NCBI GenBank assembly: GCA_964348115.1
Contig: CAYGBY010000032.1
Location: 1-23,991 of the forward strand
Length of the DNA: 23,991 nucleotides
Origin: Azophilus sp964348115
Lineage (GTDB): Bacteria; Pseudomonadota; Gammaproteobacteria; Pseudomonadales; Azotimanducaceae
Direction: 5' to 3'
Part shown: piece by piece, positions 1 to 7,954 of the stretch
Position numbering within the stretch: the first letter of the stretch is position 1
Layout: each line of letters opens with the position of its first letter
The notes under the pieces: generated by a model
The model's input: only the letters and a program-made list of their open reading frames with translations
The model's database searches: none
Told to the model about the DNA's origin: nothing
Translations under genes and position numbers: made by a program

Positions 1-182
1 CATGGTCACGCCTCCTTGGCCGTTCAACACGAATATGGACAATTTTACAGCATTGGCTGAGGCAGGTTTAGAGGCATGTTTCATGTTTAACAAGGGGCTA
101 CAAGGAATTTCGGGTGTCCCCGACTTGAGCGCGGGTCCGGCAAAATTGGCGATTTTCGAGCCCTTGAGGTGGAGGGGATCGC

Positions 183-1273
183 ATGTACGCCGGAAAGACG
201 CTGTTCGCGCAGATCATGGACTTCCCGCCGTGGAAGACCTTTCACCACTTGGTGTCGCGGCACGAAGGGAACCGCGGCGTGCGCACACTGTCCTGCGCCG
301 AGCAGTTCCGTGTGCTGGCGTTCGCGCAGCTCACCGGCCGGGAAAGCCTGCGCGACATCGAGGCCAGCCTCTCGGCGCAGTCGGCCAAGCTGTGCCACAT
401 GGGCATCCGCTCGCCGGTCAGGCGCTCCACCTTGGCGGACGCGAACGAGCGCCGGGACTGGCGCATCCACGCCGAGTTCGCGCAGCGCCTGATCGCGCAG
501 GCCCGCGCGCTGCATGCCGGCGAGGACCTGGGGCTCGAGCTCGACAACACCGTCTACGCGCTGGACTCCTCCACCATCGACCTGTGCCTGTCCGTCTTTC
601 CTTGGGGCCCTGTTCCGCTCCGCGAAGTCCGGCGTCAAGCTGCACACGCTTCTGGACCTGCGCGGCAGCATTCCGGCGTTCATCCACGTTTCCGAGGCCA
701 AGCGGCACGACGTCAACGTGCTGGATCTGCTGGTTCCGGAACCCGGCGCCTTCCATGTCATGGACCGCGCCCACATCGACTTCGGGCGCTTGTTCCGCCT
801 GCACAGCCTGGGCGCCTTCTTCGTCGTCCGGGCGAAGTCCAACACCAAGTTCCGCCGCCGGCACTCCCGGCCCGTCGACAAGCCCGCCGGCGTCCGGTGC
901 GACCAGACCATCGTCCTGACGGGCGTGAAGACGAGCGGGGACTGCCCCCCAGCCCCTGCGGCGCGTGAAGTGCCGGGACGCGCAATCCGGGAGGACGTTC
1001 AACTTCCTGACCAACCACTTCGCGGTCCCGGCGGGGACCGTCGCCGACCTCCACCGACACCGCTGGCAGGTGGAGCGGTTCTTCAAGTGGATCAAGCAGC
1101 ACCTGCGCATCAAGTCGTTCCTCGGGACGTCGGAGAACGCGGTGAAGACGCAGATCTGGGTCGCCGTGTCGGTCTATGTGCTGGTCGCCATCGTCAGGAA
1201 GCGCCTCGGCTTGGACGTCTCGCTCCACACTTTTTCCGGATGGCCTCTGCCAGCCTTGTCCAATGAGAAGTAA
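183..1273 (+). pseudogene. IS4-family transposase with two frameshifts (DUF4372 + DDE domain)
   Basis: The reading starts at the ATG at 183 and needs three frames. Residues 1 to about 70 resemble the DUF4372 N-terminal domain of IS4-type transposases, followed by the DDE_Tnp_1 catalytic domain. The first frame runs to FPW near 604. The second (about 608-945) carries KLHTLLDLRG and the second catalytic Asp region DRAHIDFGRLF. The third (about 951-1232) carries the Glu region RWQVERFFKWIKQHL. Each switch behaves as one extra base inside a homopolymer: GGGG at 604-607 and CCCCCC at 945-950. The YREK signature has His where the family has Tyr (LHRHRWQVE). The family C-terminus after SLHT is missing, and the end of the neighbouring element follows within about 25 bp. 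Catalytic residues survive across the frames, but no single frame encodes a working enzyme. The shifts could be sequencing errors, but the truncated end argues for real decay. Confidence 0.85.
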
Positions 1274-1341
1274 GCCTGAATGGGGGTGGGTTTTCCAACG
1301 TGAAGTGAGCCTGAAGGGTCGGGATTTGGGATCATCGGAGG

Positions 1342-2466
1342 ATGATCGTGACACTTCAGACCGAGCGGATAAGGACGTTTGAGGCGGTTCAGGCCTTCGT
1401 GGAGGGCGGCGGCCCGTTGGACATCAAGCTGGCCGCCGACCGGGCGTCGGCGCACGACTTCATCCGTCGCGCACTGGCGCGGTTCGGCTGCCGCGGCGCG
1501 GGCCGGGCGGCCAAGGGCCTGCTGCGGGCGTGCCTGGGCAAGGCGACCGGCCCGTCGCGGGCGCAGGTGGCGCGGCTGATCCGGCGCCACCGGGATACCG
1601 GGGCGGTGGAGGACCGCCGGGGTGGGCCGCCGGCGAAGCCGTTCCGGCGCAAGCACACGGCTGCGGACATCCGCCTGCTGGCGGAGGCGGACGGCGGCTT
1701 CGGGCGGATGTCGGGCCCGGCCACGCGGAAGGTGCTGCGCCGCATGGCCGGGGTGTTCGGCGCCCCGCGCTTCGAGCGGCTGGGGGGCTGTCCAACTGCC
1801 GCCTGCACAACCTGCGCGGGACCCGGACCTGCCAGGCGGCGCGCACGGCGCGCCAGGGCGGCCGGGACGGGGTGAAGGGCGTGCGCCACATCAACTTGGT
1901 CGACGAGATGGCCCAGTGCCGGCGCGTGGGCACGGCGGAGGCGATCTCGGAGCGGCTCCCGGTCCCCGTTCTTGAGGGGATCATCAAGACTTTCCGCTTT
2001 GCGATCAAGGAGTTCCACGCCGACAACGGCTCCGAGCACATCAACCACCGAGTGGCCGGTCTGCTCAGCAAGCCCCACATCGGGAACTTCACCAAGTCGT
2101 GCGCCCGGCGCTCCAACGACAACGCGCTGGTGGAGGGCAAGAACGGCTCGGTGGTCAGGAGGCGGCTCGGCCGCGGCCACATTCCCAAGGCGTTCGCCGC
2201 CGACGTCGACGCCTTCACCTAGGGCGTCCCCTCCCCGTTCCTCAACTTCCACCGCCCTTGCCTGCTCCCCACCGAGGTGGAGGACAAAAAGGGGCGGACC
2301 AAGCGGCGCTGCCGGGCGCGGAAGGGCATCTGAAGCCCGGCGTGACCTTCGAGCAGCTCGACGCGACGGCCTTCGCGCAGACCGGCAGCAAGGCCGCCGG
2401 GGGGCGCGCAACGCCGCCCGCGGTGCGCTGTGCCGCCGCATCGCCGAGGCCTGGGCCGCCGCCTGA
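1342..2466 (+). pseudogene. Integrase-core (rve-type DDE) transposase, multiply disrupted
   Basis: The ATG at 1342 opens an N-terminal helix-turn-helix region with motifs such as ATGPSRAQVARLIRRHRDTG. Near 1784-1790, after FERLGG, the reading must shift by one base to continue as LSNCRLHNLRG. The second catalytic Asp (FHADNGSEHIN, about 2014-2046) and the Glu region (NDNALVEGKN, about 2117-2146) are present. The stretch expected to carry the first catalytic Asp seems deleted: TCQAARTA runs straight into RQGGRDGVKG near 1855. An in-frame TAG follows at 2220-2222, yet homologous sequence continues as FLNFHRPCL. A deletion plus shift near 2320 leads to LPGAEGHLKPGVTFEQLDAT. A last shift near 2400 leads to the C-terminus ending at 2466. 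It cannot encode an active protein. The deletion call depends on remembered family sequence. Confidence 0.8.
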
Positions 2467-2599
2467 CGCCGGCCCTTCCCGGAAGCCGGGAGGGGTGGAT
2501 CGAAGTGGCGGGGGCATCGCGTGAGCGCCCCAACGTAACGCCCCGAACCGGGGGATCGCCCTTCAAGGACGGGGCAATCAGGGATCAACGGCATCCAAA

Positions 2600-2627
2600 G
2601 GCCCCCTCCGCTTGCGCGGAGGGCCCC
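2600..2627. terminator. GC-rich hairpin near the insertion-sequence right end
   Basis: The arms ccctccgc (2604-2611) and gcggaggg (2616-2623) form a perfect 8-bp stem with the loop ttgc. No T-tract follows on either strand, so this is not a textbook intrinsic terminator. It lies downstream of the minus-strand pepN stop and could help end that transcript, or it may simply be part of the insertion sequence. Confidence 0.3.
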
Positions 2628-2772
2628 GGAAGAGTCATCATCAGCACTCAAATCAACCCCCGGAGACCGGCCCGGCAGGACTTCCCCACGGCCCCCTTCC
2701 TTCAGGCTCATTTCCACATTGGAAAACACTTGCCTGCTGTTCGATCACGGCGCGACGACTTGAGGAACCTGT

Positions 2773-5535
2773 CTACACGGCCTGACCAGCCCACCGTGCG
2801 GAATTCTCGACCAGCTCGCCGAGTTCCTCGGACAGTTCACCGGACTCCAGACCCTCCAATGCCATGCGCATCAACCGTGAACGATTGCTGTCCAACAATG
2901 CCCAGCAGCTCAGCGCCCGTGCGAACGCGGCGGCCAAGACCGGTGCGAACGCGTCGATTTCAAGCACCTTTTCGGCATACCACCGATAGCATCCAGGTTC
3001 ATGGAATCGAACGTTGCGGTTCGCGAATTGGCCGTAGAGCGCCCGGAGCCGGTTTGGGTTTCGCGGCCGAAACGCGGGGTGCGAGCGAAGCGCTTCTATG
3101 CGGTCAAGCGAAGCCCAGGACGGACAGGCGGCCTGCACCGTGAACCAGGCATCGACAACGAGTTCCTTTTCCTGCCAAGTCTCCAGAAACGCGTCCAGGT
3201 GGGTGATCTTTTCCGCCTCGTCGATCGACTCAAGACGCAACAGGCCGTTGAGCGCGATCAGTCGGTCGGTCAGGTTGTCGGCCTGGTCGAGTGTCGAGGT
3301 GATCAGCGCCAGCGCCCGCTCCGGACTGTGCGCGTCGAGATGGTGCGCCAAATAGCTGATAGCGGCCCCCTTCAGCTTGCGCCGTGCGACGGCGGGCAAT
3401 TCCCTGGAATACGGACCTGCGTCGCGATTGGACTCCGCAATTGCCTGCCAATCGACATCCAATCCGGCAATGCGTTTGGTTAGCGATTCCCTGGCCTTCC
3501 CGATAGCGCCGATGTCCGCGCCCGGAGACTGAAGCAGCACATCCATTTCCGTCGGCAAAGTCAGCATGTCGGCAATGAGCGTCTTCGCCTCACCATCGTC
3601 AGGCGCGTGGCCCGCCGTTTCCGCGAGGTCGCCGACCAGCTTGAGATAGGAATCGACGACCGCAGGACCTGCGTTTGCGTTGGTGTTGACGGGCTTGCCG
3701 CCCGCCAAGGCCAGGATGGCCGCAGAGGCCAGCTTTTGGGACGCATCCCAACGCCCGAAAGCGTCGTTGTCGCGCTTGGCCAGATGGACCAGCGTTTCTG
3801 GACTCCGGTTCCAGTGGACGGTGACCGGAGCGGAGAAGTTCCTCAGAAAGCTGACGCTGGATCCCGCCGGAACGCCATCGAAGGCAACTTCCGCCCGGGC
3901 GGTGGTGAGATGAAGCACAACTGTACCGTCTTCGTTGGGGGATTCGATCGCCGCACTGGATTGTGCGTTGGCATGGACGGCTTCCGATGCGTCGAGCAGC
4001 TCTTCGCCGTTGGGTCCGACTAGGCCGATAGCCACGGGAACATGGAACGGTTGCTTCTCCGTTTCCGGCTGTCCCGGCGTAGACGGGCAGGACTGTTCAA
4101 TCTCAAGACGAATGCCTGAGTCGCTGACCTGCTCGTTGACTGATAAGGTGGGTGTGCCGGCTTGGTGGTACCACAAGTGAAACTGCTGCAGATCGATGCC
4201 GGAAACATCGTGCATTGCCCGTACAAAGTGCTCCAACGTTACCGCTTTGCCGTTGTAGTCTTCGAAGTATCGGTTGCACCCGTCTTTGAACCGGTTCCTG
4301 CCGAGAATCGTTTGGAGCATCCGCACCAGCTCCGCGCCCTTGTAATAGATGGTGGTTGTGTAGGCGTTCTCGATCCTGCGCAGATCTTTTGGCTGGACGG
4401 GATGGGCATTCGGCCCGGCGTCTTCGGGGAATTGGTTACGGCGTAGGAACGTGGCATCGACGATCCGCTGCAAGGCTTCGGAAGTCAATGACGCCGTGAA
4501 CTCCTGGTCGCGGAAAACAGTGAAGCCTTCCTTTAAAGCGATCTGAAGGAAGTCGCGGATGCGAACTTTATAGCCAGAAAAGTGGTGAAAGTATTCATGT
4601 GCAACAACGCGCTCGACGTCGAGGAAATTCGCATCCGTTGCTATGTCCTTGGAGGCGATTAGCCTGGCAACGTTGAAGATATTGAGGCTGACGTTCTCCA
4701 TGGCGCCGAACAAAAAGGACTTGACGGCGACGATCATGTGGCGGTCTAAGTCATAGAAGCGATCGAATCGTTCCTGGTCGAACTGCATGGCGGCCTTGAG
4801 GGCCTTCATCGGATGAGCGCAATGTTCCTGGTCGGCCGCCTTGGTGTAGATTTCGAGGACTACCGGAGGTTCGTCGGGCCGATCGGGGTGCTTCTGGAAC
4901 GTACCTCTCGTCACCGTGAGGTCGCCGGCGACCAGCGCAAAGAGATAGCTGGGCTTTGGATTAGGATCATGCCACACGGCCGTTCGTCGTCCCGAGACGG
5001 TCTCCGTGCGCAACAGGTTTCCGTTCGACAGGAGTACCGGGTAGCGTTTTGCGTTGGCGGTTACCGAGACAGTGAACACGGATGCGACGTCGGGGCGGTC
5101 CGGATAGAACGTGATGCGCCGGAACCCCTCGGTTTCGCACTGCGTGGTGTAGAGGTCGTCTTCGTCCTCCGGGGTCTTGTACAGGCCGAGCATCTCGGAG
5201 TTGTTTTCGGGCTGAATGCGGGTTCGCATGCTGACTTCGCCGCCGCTGCCGACGTCGAACACGGTGAGGGAGTTCTCTTCGAGCCTGTACTCGTTGTCGG
5301 ACAACTTCCGACCGTTGAAGCTTAAGGAGAGCAGGTCCATGATCCGCACCCGCTTGCCGTCCCGGGGCACCACCGTCTGGCCATCGAGAACCAGGGGTTC
5401 ATCCGGTTTGGCGTCGCCCTTGCGAGCTATATTGAACGTGCACTCCACCGTTGTGCGCCCGTCGCGGATGTCGAACGCGAGCCTTGTGTCGTTGAGGGTA
5501 AATGGGTAGGGCCGGTACGCTTTGAGGTTGGGCAT
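2773..5535 (-). CDS. pepN: Aminopeptidase N (M1 family, PepN-type)
   Basis: This is a cytoplasmic zinc metallo-aminopeptidase that removes N-terminal residues from peptides. The start at 5535 (MPNLKAYRPY) gives 920 residues; E. coli PepN has 870. An AGGAG lies about 7 bases upstream. A longer open frame reaches 5679, but the added 48 residues look like untranslated leader. The N-terminal beta domain comes first. Then come the substrate-binding GAMEN at residues 277-281, the zinc motif HEYFH at 313-317 with the third ligand Glu336 (LKEGFTVFRDQEF), and the transition-state Tyr397 (TIYYKGAE). The C-terminal half matches the DUF3458 and helical parts of PepN. GAMEN is followed by Val-Ser where E. 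coli PepN has Lys-Gly. The gene is divergent from the ankyrin gene and ends about 40 bp from the insertion-sequence relic. The family is certain; fine specificity is unknown. Confidence 0.95.
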   Translation of the reverse strand: MPNLKAYRPYPFTLNDTRLAFDIRDGRTTVECTFNIARKGDAKPDEPLVLDGQTVVPRDGKRVRIMDLLSLSFNGRKLSDNEYRLEENSLTVFDVGSGGEVSMRTRIQPENNSEMLGLYKTPEDEDDLYTTQCETEGFRRITFYPDRPDVASVFTVSVTANAKRYPVLLSNGNLLRTETVSGRRTAVWHDPNPKPSYLFALVAGDLTVTRGTFQKHPDRPDEPPVVLEIYTKAADQEHCAHPMKALKAAMQFDQERFDRFYDLDRHMIVAVKSFLFGAMENVSLNIFNVARLIASKDIATDANFLDVERVVAHEYFHHFSGYKVRIRDFLQIALKEGFTVFRDQEFTASLTSEALQRIVDATFLRRNQFPEDAGPNAHPVQPKDLRRIENAYTTTIYYKGAELVRMLQTILGRNRFKDGCNRYFEDYNGKAVTLEHFVRAMHDVSGIDLQQFHLWYHQAGTPTLSVNEQVSDSGIRLEIEQSCPSTPGQPETEKQPFHVPVAIGLVGPNGEELLDASEAVHANAQSSAAIESPNEDGTVVLHLTTARAEVAFDGVPAGSSVSFLRNFSAPVTVHWNRSPETLVHLAKRDNDAFGRWDASQKLASAAILALAGGKPVNTNANAGPAVVDSYLKLVGDLAETAGHAPDDGEAKTLIADMLTLPTEMDVLLQSPGADIGAIGKARESLTKRIAGLDVDWQAIAESNRDAGPYSRELPAVARRKLKGAAISYLAHHLDAHSPERALALITSTLDQADNLTDRLIALNGLLRLESIDEAEKITHLDAFLETWQEKELVVDAWFTVQAACPSWASLDRIEALRSHPAFRPRNPNRLRALYGQFANRNVRFHEPGCYRWYAEKVLEIDAFAPVLAAAFARALSCWALLDSNRSRLMRMALEGLESGELSEELGELVENSARWAGQAV

Positions 5536-5808
5536 GTGTGACTCCTGCTGTCGTGGTGCGTTTGTCAGTGGTTCCAAGTCGGTGGCGCTTTCCTGTTGGT
5601 TAAAGGATAAGCGATCCGCTAAACGGGTGGAAGGCCTTGCTGAGGGTCCGGGCCTCCTTTTTGGCGATCGTGCAGCCAACAGAATTTCGAAGTCCAGTCA
5701 CATCACATCTTATTGACCTCACAGCTACGGTTGTTTGCTTGCGCCTCCGGGCTCCGCAGGGTTAAATAGTTGGCTTGTTAAGTGGTGGCTTGGAAAAGGA
5801 CATCAACG

Positions 5809-7707
5809 ATGGGATCGCATCGTATTGGGAAGGACTGGCAATACGACCCCGCTAGTGGAGTCTTGAAAGACACGGGCCCCGGCGGAGGCGTCCACAATTT
5901 ATACCGAATGCCGAAAATACGCGCATTGCTGGAGGCGTTGCTTGACGACTACGGTCGGTGCGTCGACCGCGACAAGCTCATCGATGCTGTTTGGCCAGGA
6001 GCGCGAGAGTCCGCAATCGACCGGGAGCACAGTCTCAACCAGCTCGTCCACAGGCTGCGTAAACTGCTTCGCAGCGATGCATATTTCATCGACACGAATA
6101 GATCGGGCACAATTGGAATCATTGACGGAAACGGTTGTCTCGATGGGTGGCCGGCACTGCCCGGTCCTCAAAACGGAGATCAGGCTCCCGTTCAAGCAGC
6201 TATCAGCGTGGACCGTGATCCGATTTCACGCGACGCTTCATCCCACCGCAGGTCATTCTCTGCTAAGCCTATCAACGTGGACTGGGATGATCCGAATTCA
6301 CGCGACTACTACGGCCGCACGCCGCTGCATTTGGCAGCACAGTTCTATGGAAATGAACGCGTCACGGAGATGCTGGAGGCCGTTGGCGACCCCAACGTGG
6401 AGGACTACACTGACTCAACGCCCCTGCACCTTGCTGCTTGGAACAACAACGCCGTCGTCACCCGCACACTGTTAGAGGCCGGCGGCAGGCCAGCGATGAT
6501 GAATGACGAAGGGAGAACGCCGCTCCATATGGCGGCGGAGTTCAATGGAGATGCACGCGTCGCGCAGACCCTGCTGGACGCGGGCGGTGACCCCAACGTG
6601 GGGGACAACGAGGGCTACACGCCCCTGCACCTTGCCGCTTGTTACAACAACGCCGTCGTCGTCCTTGCGCTGTTAGCGGCGGGCGGCGACCCGGCGATGC
6701 GGAATGACGGTAGGGAAACGCCGCTGCATTTGGCCGCCCACCTCAACGAAAGGGCGCATGTCACACGGGCGCTGCTGGACGCGGGCGCTGATCCGAACGC
6801 ACAGGACCAAAATGGCTGTACGCCCATGCACAGCCGCGATAACAGTAACACCGCGGTGGTCCAAGCCCTCATTGATGCTGGCGCAGACGTCACAGTACCT
6901 ACCCAAGACGGCAGTACGCCCCTGCACTGTTGGGCGGCGACTAACAATCCGGATGCTGTTTATACACTGTTGAAATCAGGAGCTGATCCGAAAGCCCGCG
7001 ATAGAGACGGTTATACGCCCCTGCACTCTGCAGCATCTGTTGGTGACTGGATGACGATTCAAGCCATCATCGACGCTGGCGGAGACCCGAACGCGAAAGA
7101 CCAAAGGGGTAAATCCCCCTTACACTGCGCCACTCGATGTGACCCGAGTACGGCTGCGATTAATGTTCTGCTCAGGGCGGGAGCGGACCCGCATGCGCGA
7201 ACCATCGACGGCCATACCCCACTCCATACCGCGGTGTACGTTGCCGGTGCTCGCTACCTGCTCGCGGCGGGGTGCGATGTAATGGCGAGGGATGAGAAAG
7301 GAGCAACGCCCCTTCATGTTGCTATTCACTCTGCGAGGGAGGGCAAAGTAGTAGAGGTGCTGGTCAATGCTGGTGCGGACGTTGCCGCACGGGACGCCTC
7401 CGGGAGAACGCCTTTGCACTACTTCGCGCAGAAACTTCCATGCGTGTTATCCAACTGCGAGGCATTGGTCTCGAACGGCGGGGACATAGACGCACAGGAT
7501 GGGAAAGGCAACACGCCGTTGCATCTCGCTGTTGCAGATTTTGAGGAACCGCGCTTTGGGAGACCCAAGATTACGGCCCTGCTCGACGCAGGGGCGAATA
7601 CGACTTGTGAAAACGCGGCCGGTCGAACGCCGCAAGACATCGCAAGGGGCAACTTCAGCCTGAAGGTAGAAGCTGGCGATCTGTATAGGCGCCTGACCAA
7701 AGCCTGA
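5809..7707 (+). CDS. Winged-helix (OmpR/ToxR-type) protein fused to about 13 ankyrin repeats
   Basis: The start at the ATG 5809 is preferred because AAGGA ends 8 bases upstream; in-frame GTG codons at 5782 and 5785 are alternatives. The product has about 632 residues. Residues 1 to about 107 resemble a Trans_reg_C winged helix (RALLEALLDDYGRCVDRDKL, then LNQLVHRLRKLL and a hairpin near IDTNRSGTIGII). After a linker of about 50 residues come 13 ankyrin repeats, mostly opening TPLHLAA or a variant and ending AGxDPNxxD, plus a partial cap (RTPQDIARGNF). No receiver domain, transmembrane helix or signal peptide is visible, so it should be a soluble DNA-binding protein with a protein-binding array. 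Repeats 1-5 also show a 201-bp higher-order unit. The gene is convergent with the chimeric HTH gene at 7955-9043 and divergent from pepN. Its targets and partners cannot be read from sequence. Confidence 0.9.
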   Translation: MGSHRIGKDWQYDPASGVLKDTGPGGGVHNLYRMPKIRALLEALLDDYGRCVDRDKLIDAVWPGARESAIDREHSLNQLVHRLRKLLRSDAYFIDTNRSGTIGIIDGNGCLDGWPALPGPQNGDQAPVQAAISVDRDPISRDASSHRRSFSAKPINVDWDDPNSRDYYGRTPLHLAAQFYGNERVTEMLEAVGDPNVEDYTDSTPLHLAAWNNNAVVTRTLLEAGGRPAMMNDEGRTPLHMAAEFNGDARVAQTLLDAGGDPNVGDNEGYTPLHLAACYNNAVVVLALLAAGGDPAMRNDGRETPLHLAAHLNERAHVTRALLDAGADPNAQDQNGCTPMHSRDNSNTAVVQALIDAGADVTVPTQDGSTPLHCWAATNNPDAVYTLLKSGADPKARDRDGYTPLHSAASVGDWMTIQAIIDAGGDPNAKDQRGKSPLHCATRCDPSTAAINVLLRAGADPHARTIDGHTPLHTAVYVAGARYLLAAGCDVMARDEKGATPLHVAIHSAREGKVVEVLVNAGADVAARDASGRTPLHYFAQKLPCVLSNCEALVSNGGDIDAQDGKGNTPLHLAVADFEEPRFGRPKITALLDAGANTTCENAAGRTPQDIARGNFSLKVEAGDLYRRLTKA

Positions 7708-7954
7708 CCAATGGCTCGTCTCCGCCCCAGCACGAGGTCTTGACACGGCGTTCACACCAGCGTGACTTGGAATCGGATCGTTACTCTCAGTGTGAAACGG
7801 CGTCGAACTGTAACCCTAGGCGTTCCAAAGAAATCAGGTAGTTGAGGTGCCGATCGGTGCGCAGTTCGCAGGCCGACTCAGGCCTAGTTGGTCTGGGGCG
7901 ACATCTGCGCGAACAAACCCCGCTTTCATTGCAAGCATCTCGAGGCTGAGCTTT
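7708..7954. other. Convergent intergenic region, no gene seen
   Basis: These 247 bases separate two converging genes. An imperfect inverted repeat, cgttcacac (about 7749-7757) with gtgtgaaacg (about 7790-7799), could be part of a terminator, but no T-tract follows. I see no coding signal or RNA gene. Confidence 0.4.

Larger units (their letters stand above)
1256..2730 (+). mobile_element. Degenerate IS481/ISNCY-like insertion sequence with terminal repeats
   Basis: The left end holds ttttccaacgtgaagtgagc at 1291-1310, continuing ctgaagg. The reverse complement of the right end (about 2698-2730) reads ttttccaatgtggaaatgag and then cctgaagg, so these are imperfect terminal inverted repeats of about 28 bp. 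A further degenerate copy of the same repeat lies 35 bp outside the first (ttgtccaatgagaagtaagc at 1256-1275), so the left side has two copies. The transposase relic fills the interior. Bases 2467-2697 are non-coding apart from a GC-rich hairpin. The element lies directly against the truncated end of the IS4-type transposase, so it probably inserted into or next to it. The family name rests on the integrase-core protein and is less sure than the limits. Confidence 0.7.

Noticed and set aside
2..1113. Long overlapping open frames on both strands over the first kilobase
   Set aside because: They are shadows of the GC-rich IS4 transposase; only the frames carrying DDE and YREK-type motifs resemble a protein family.
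1389..2729. A 446-codon open frame on the minus strand across the second insertion sequence
   Set aside because: Its translation is rich in Arg, Ala and Pro with no recognisable domain, and it lies antisense to the integrase-core transposase relic.
5536..5679. N-terminal extension of PepN
   Set aside because: The extra 48 residues are Arg/Ser/Pro-rich with no family match, and a good ribosome binding site precedes the ATG at 5535.
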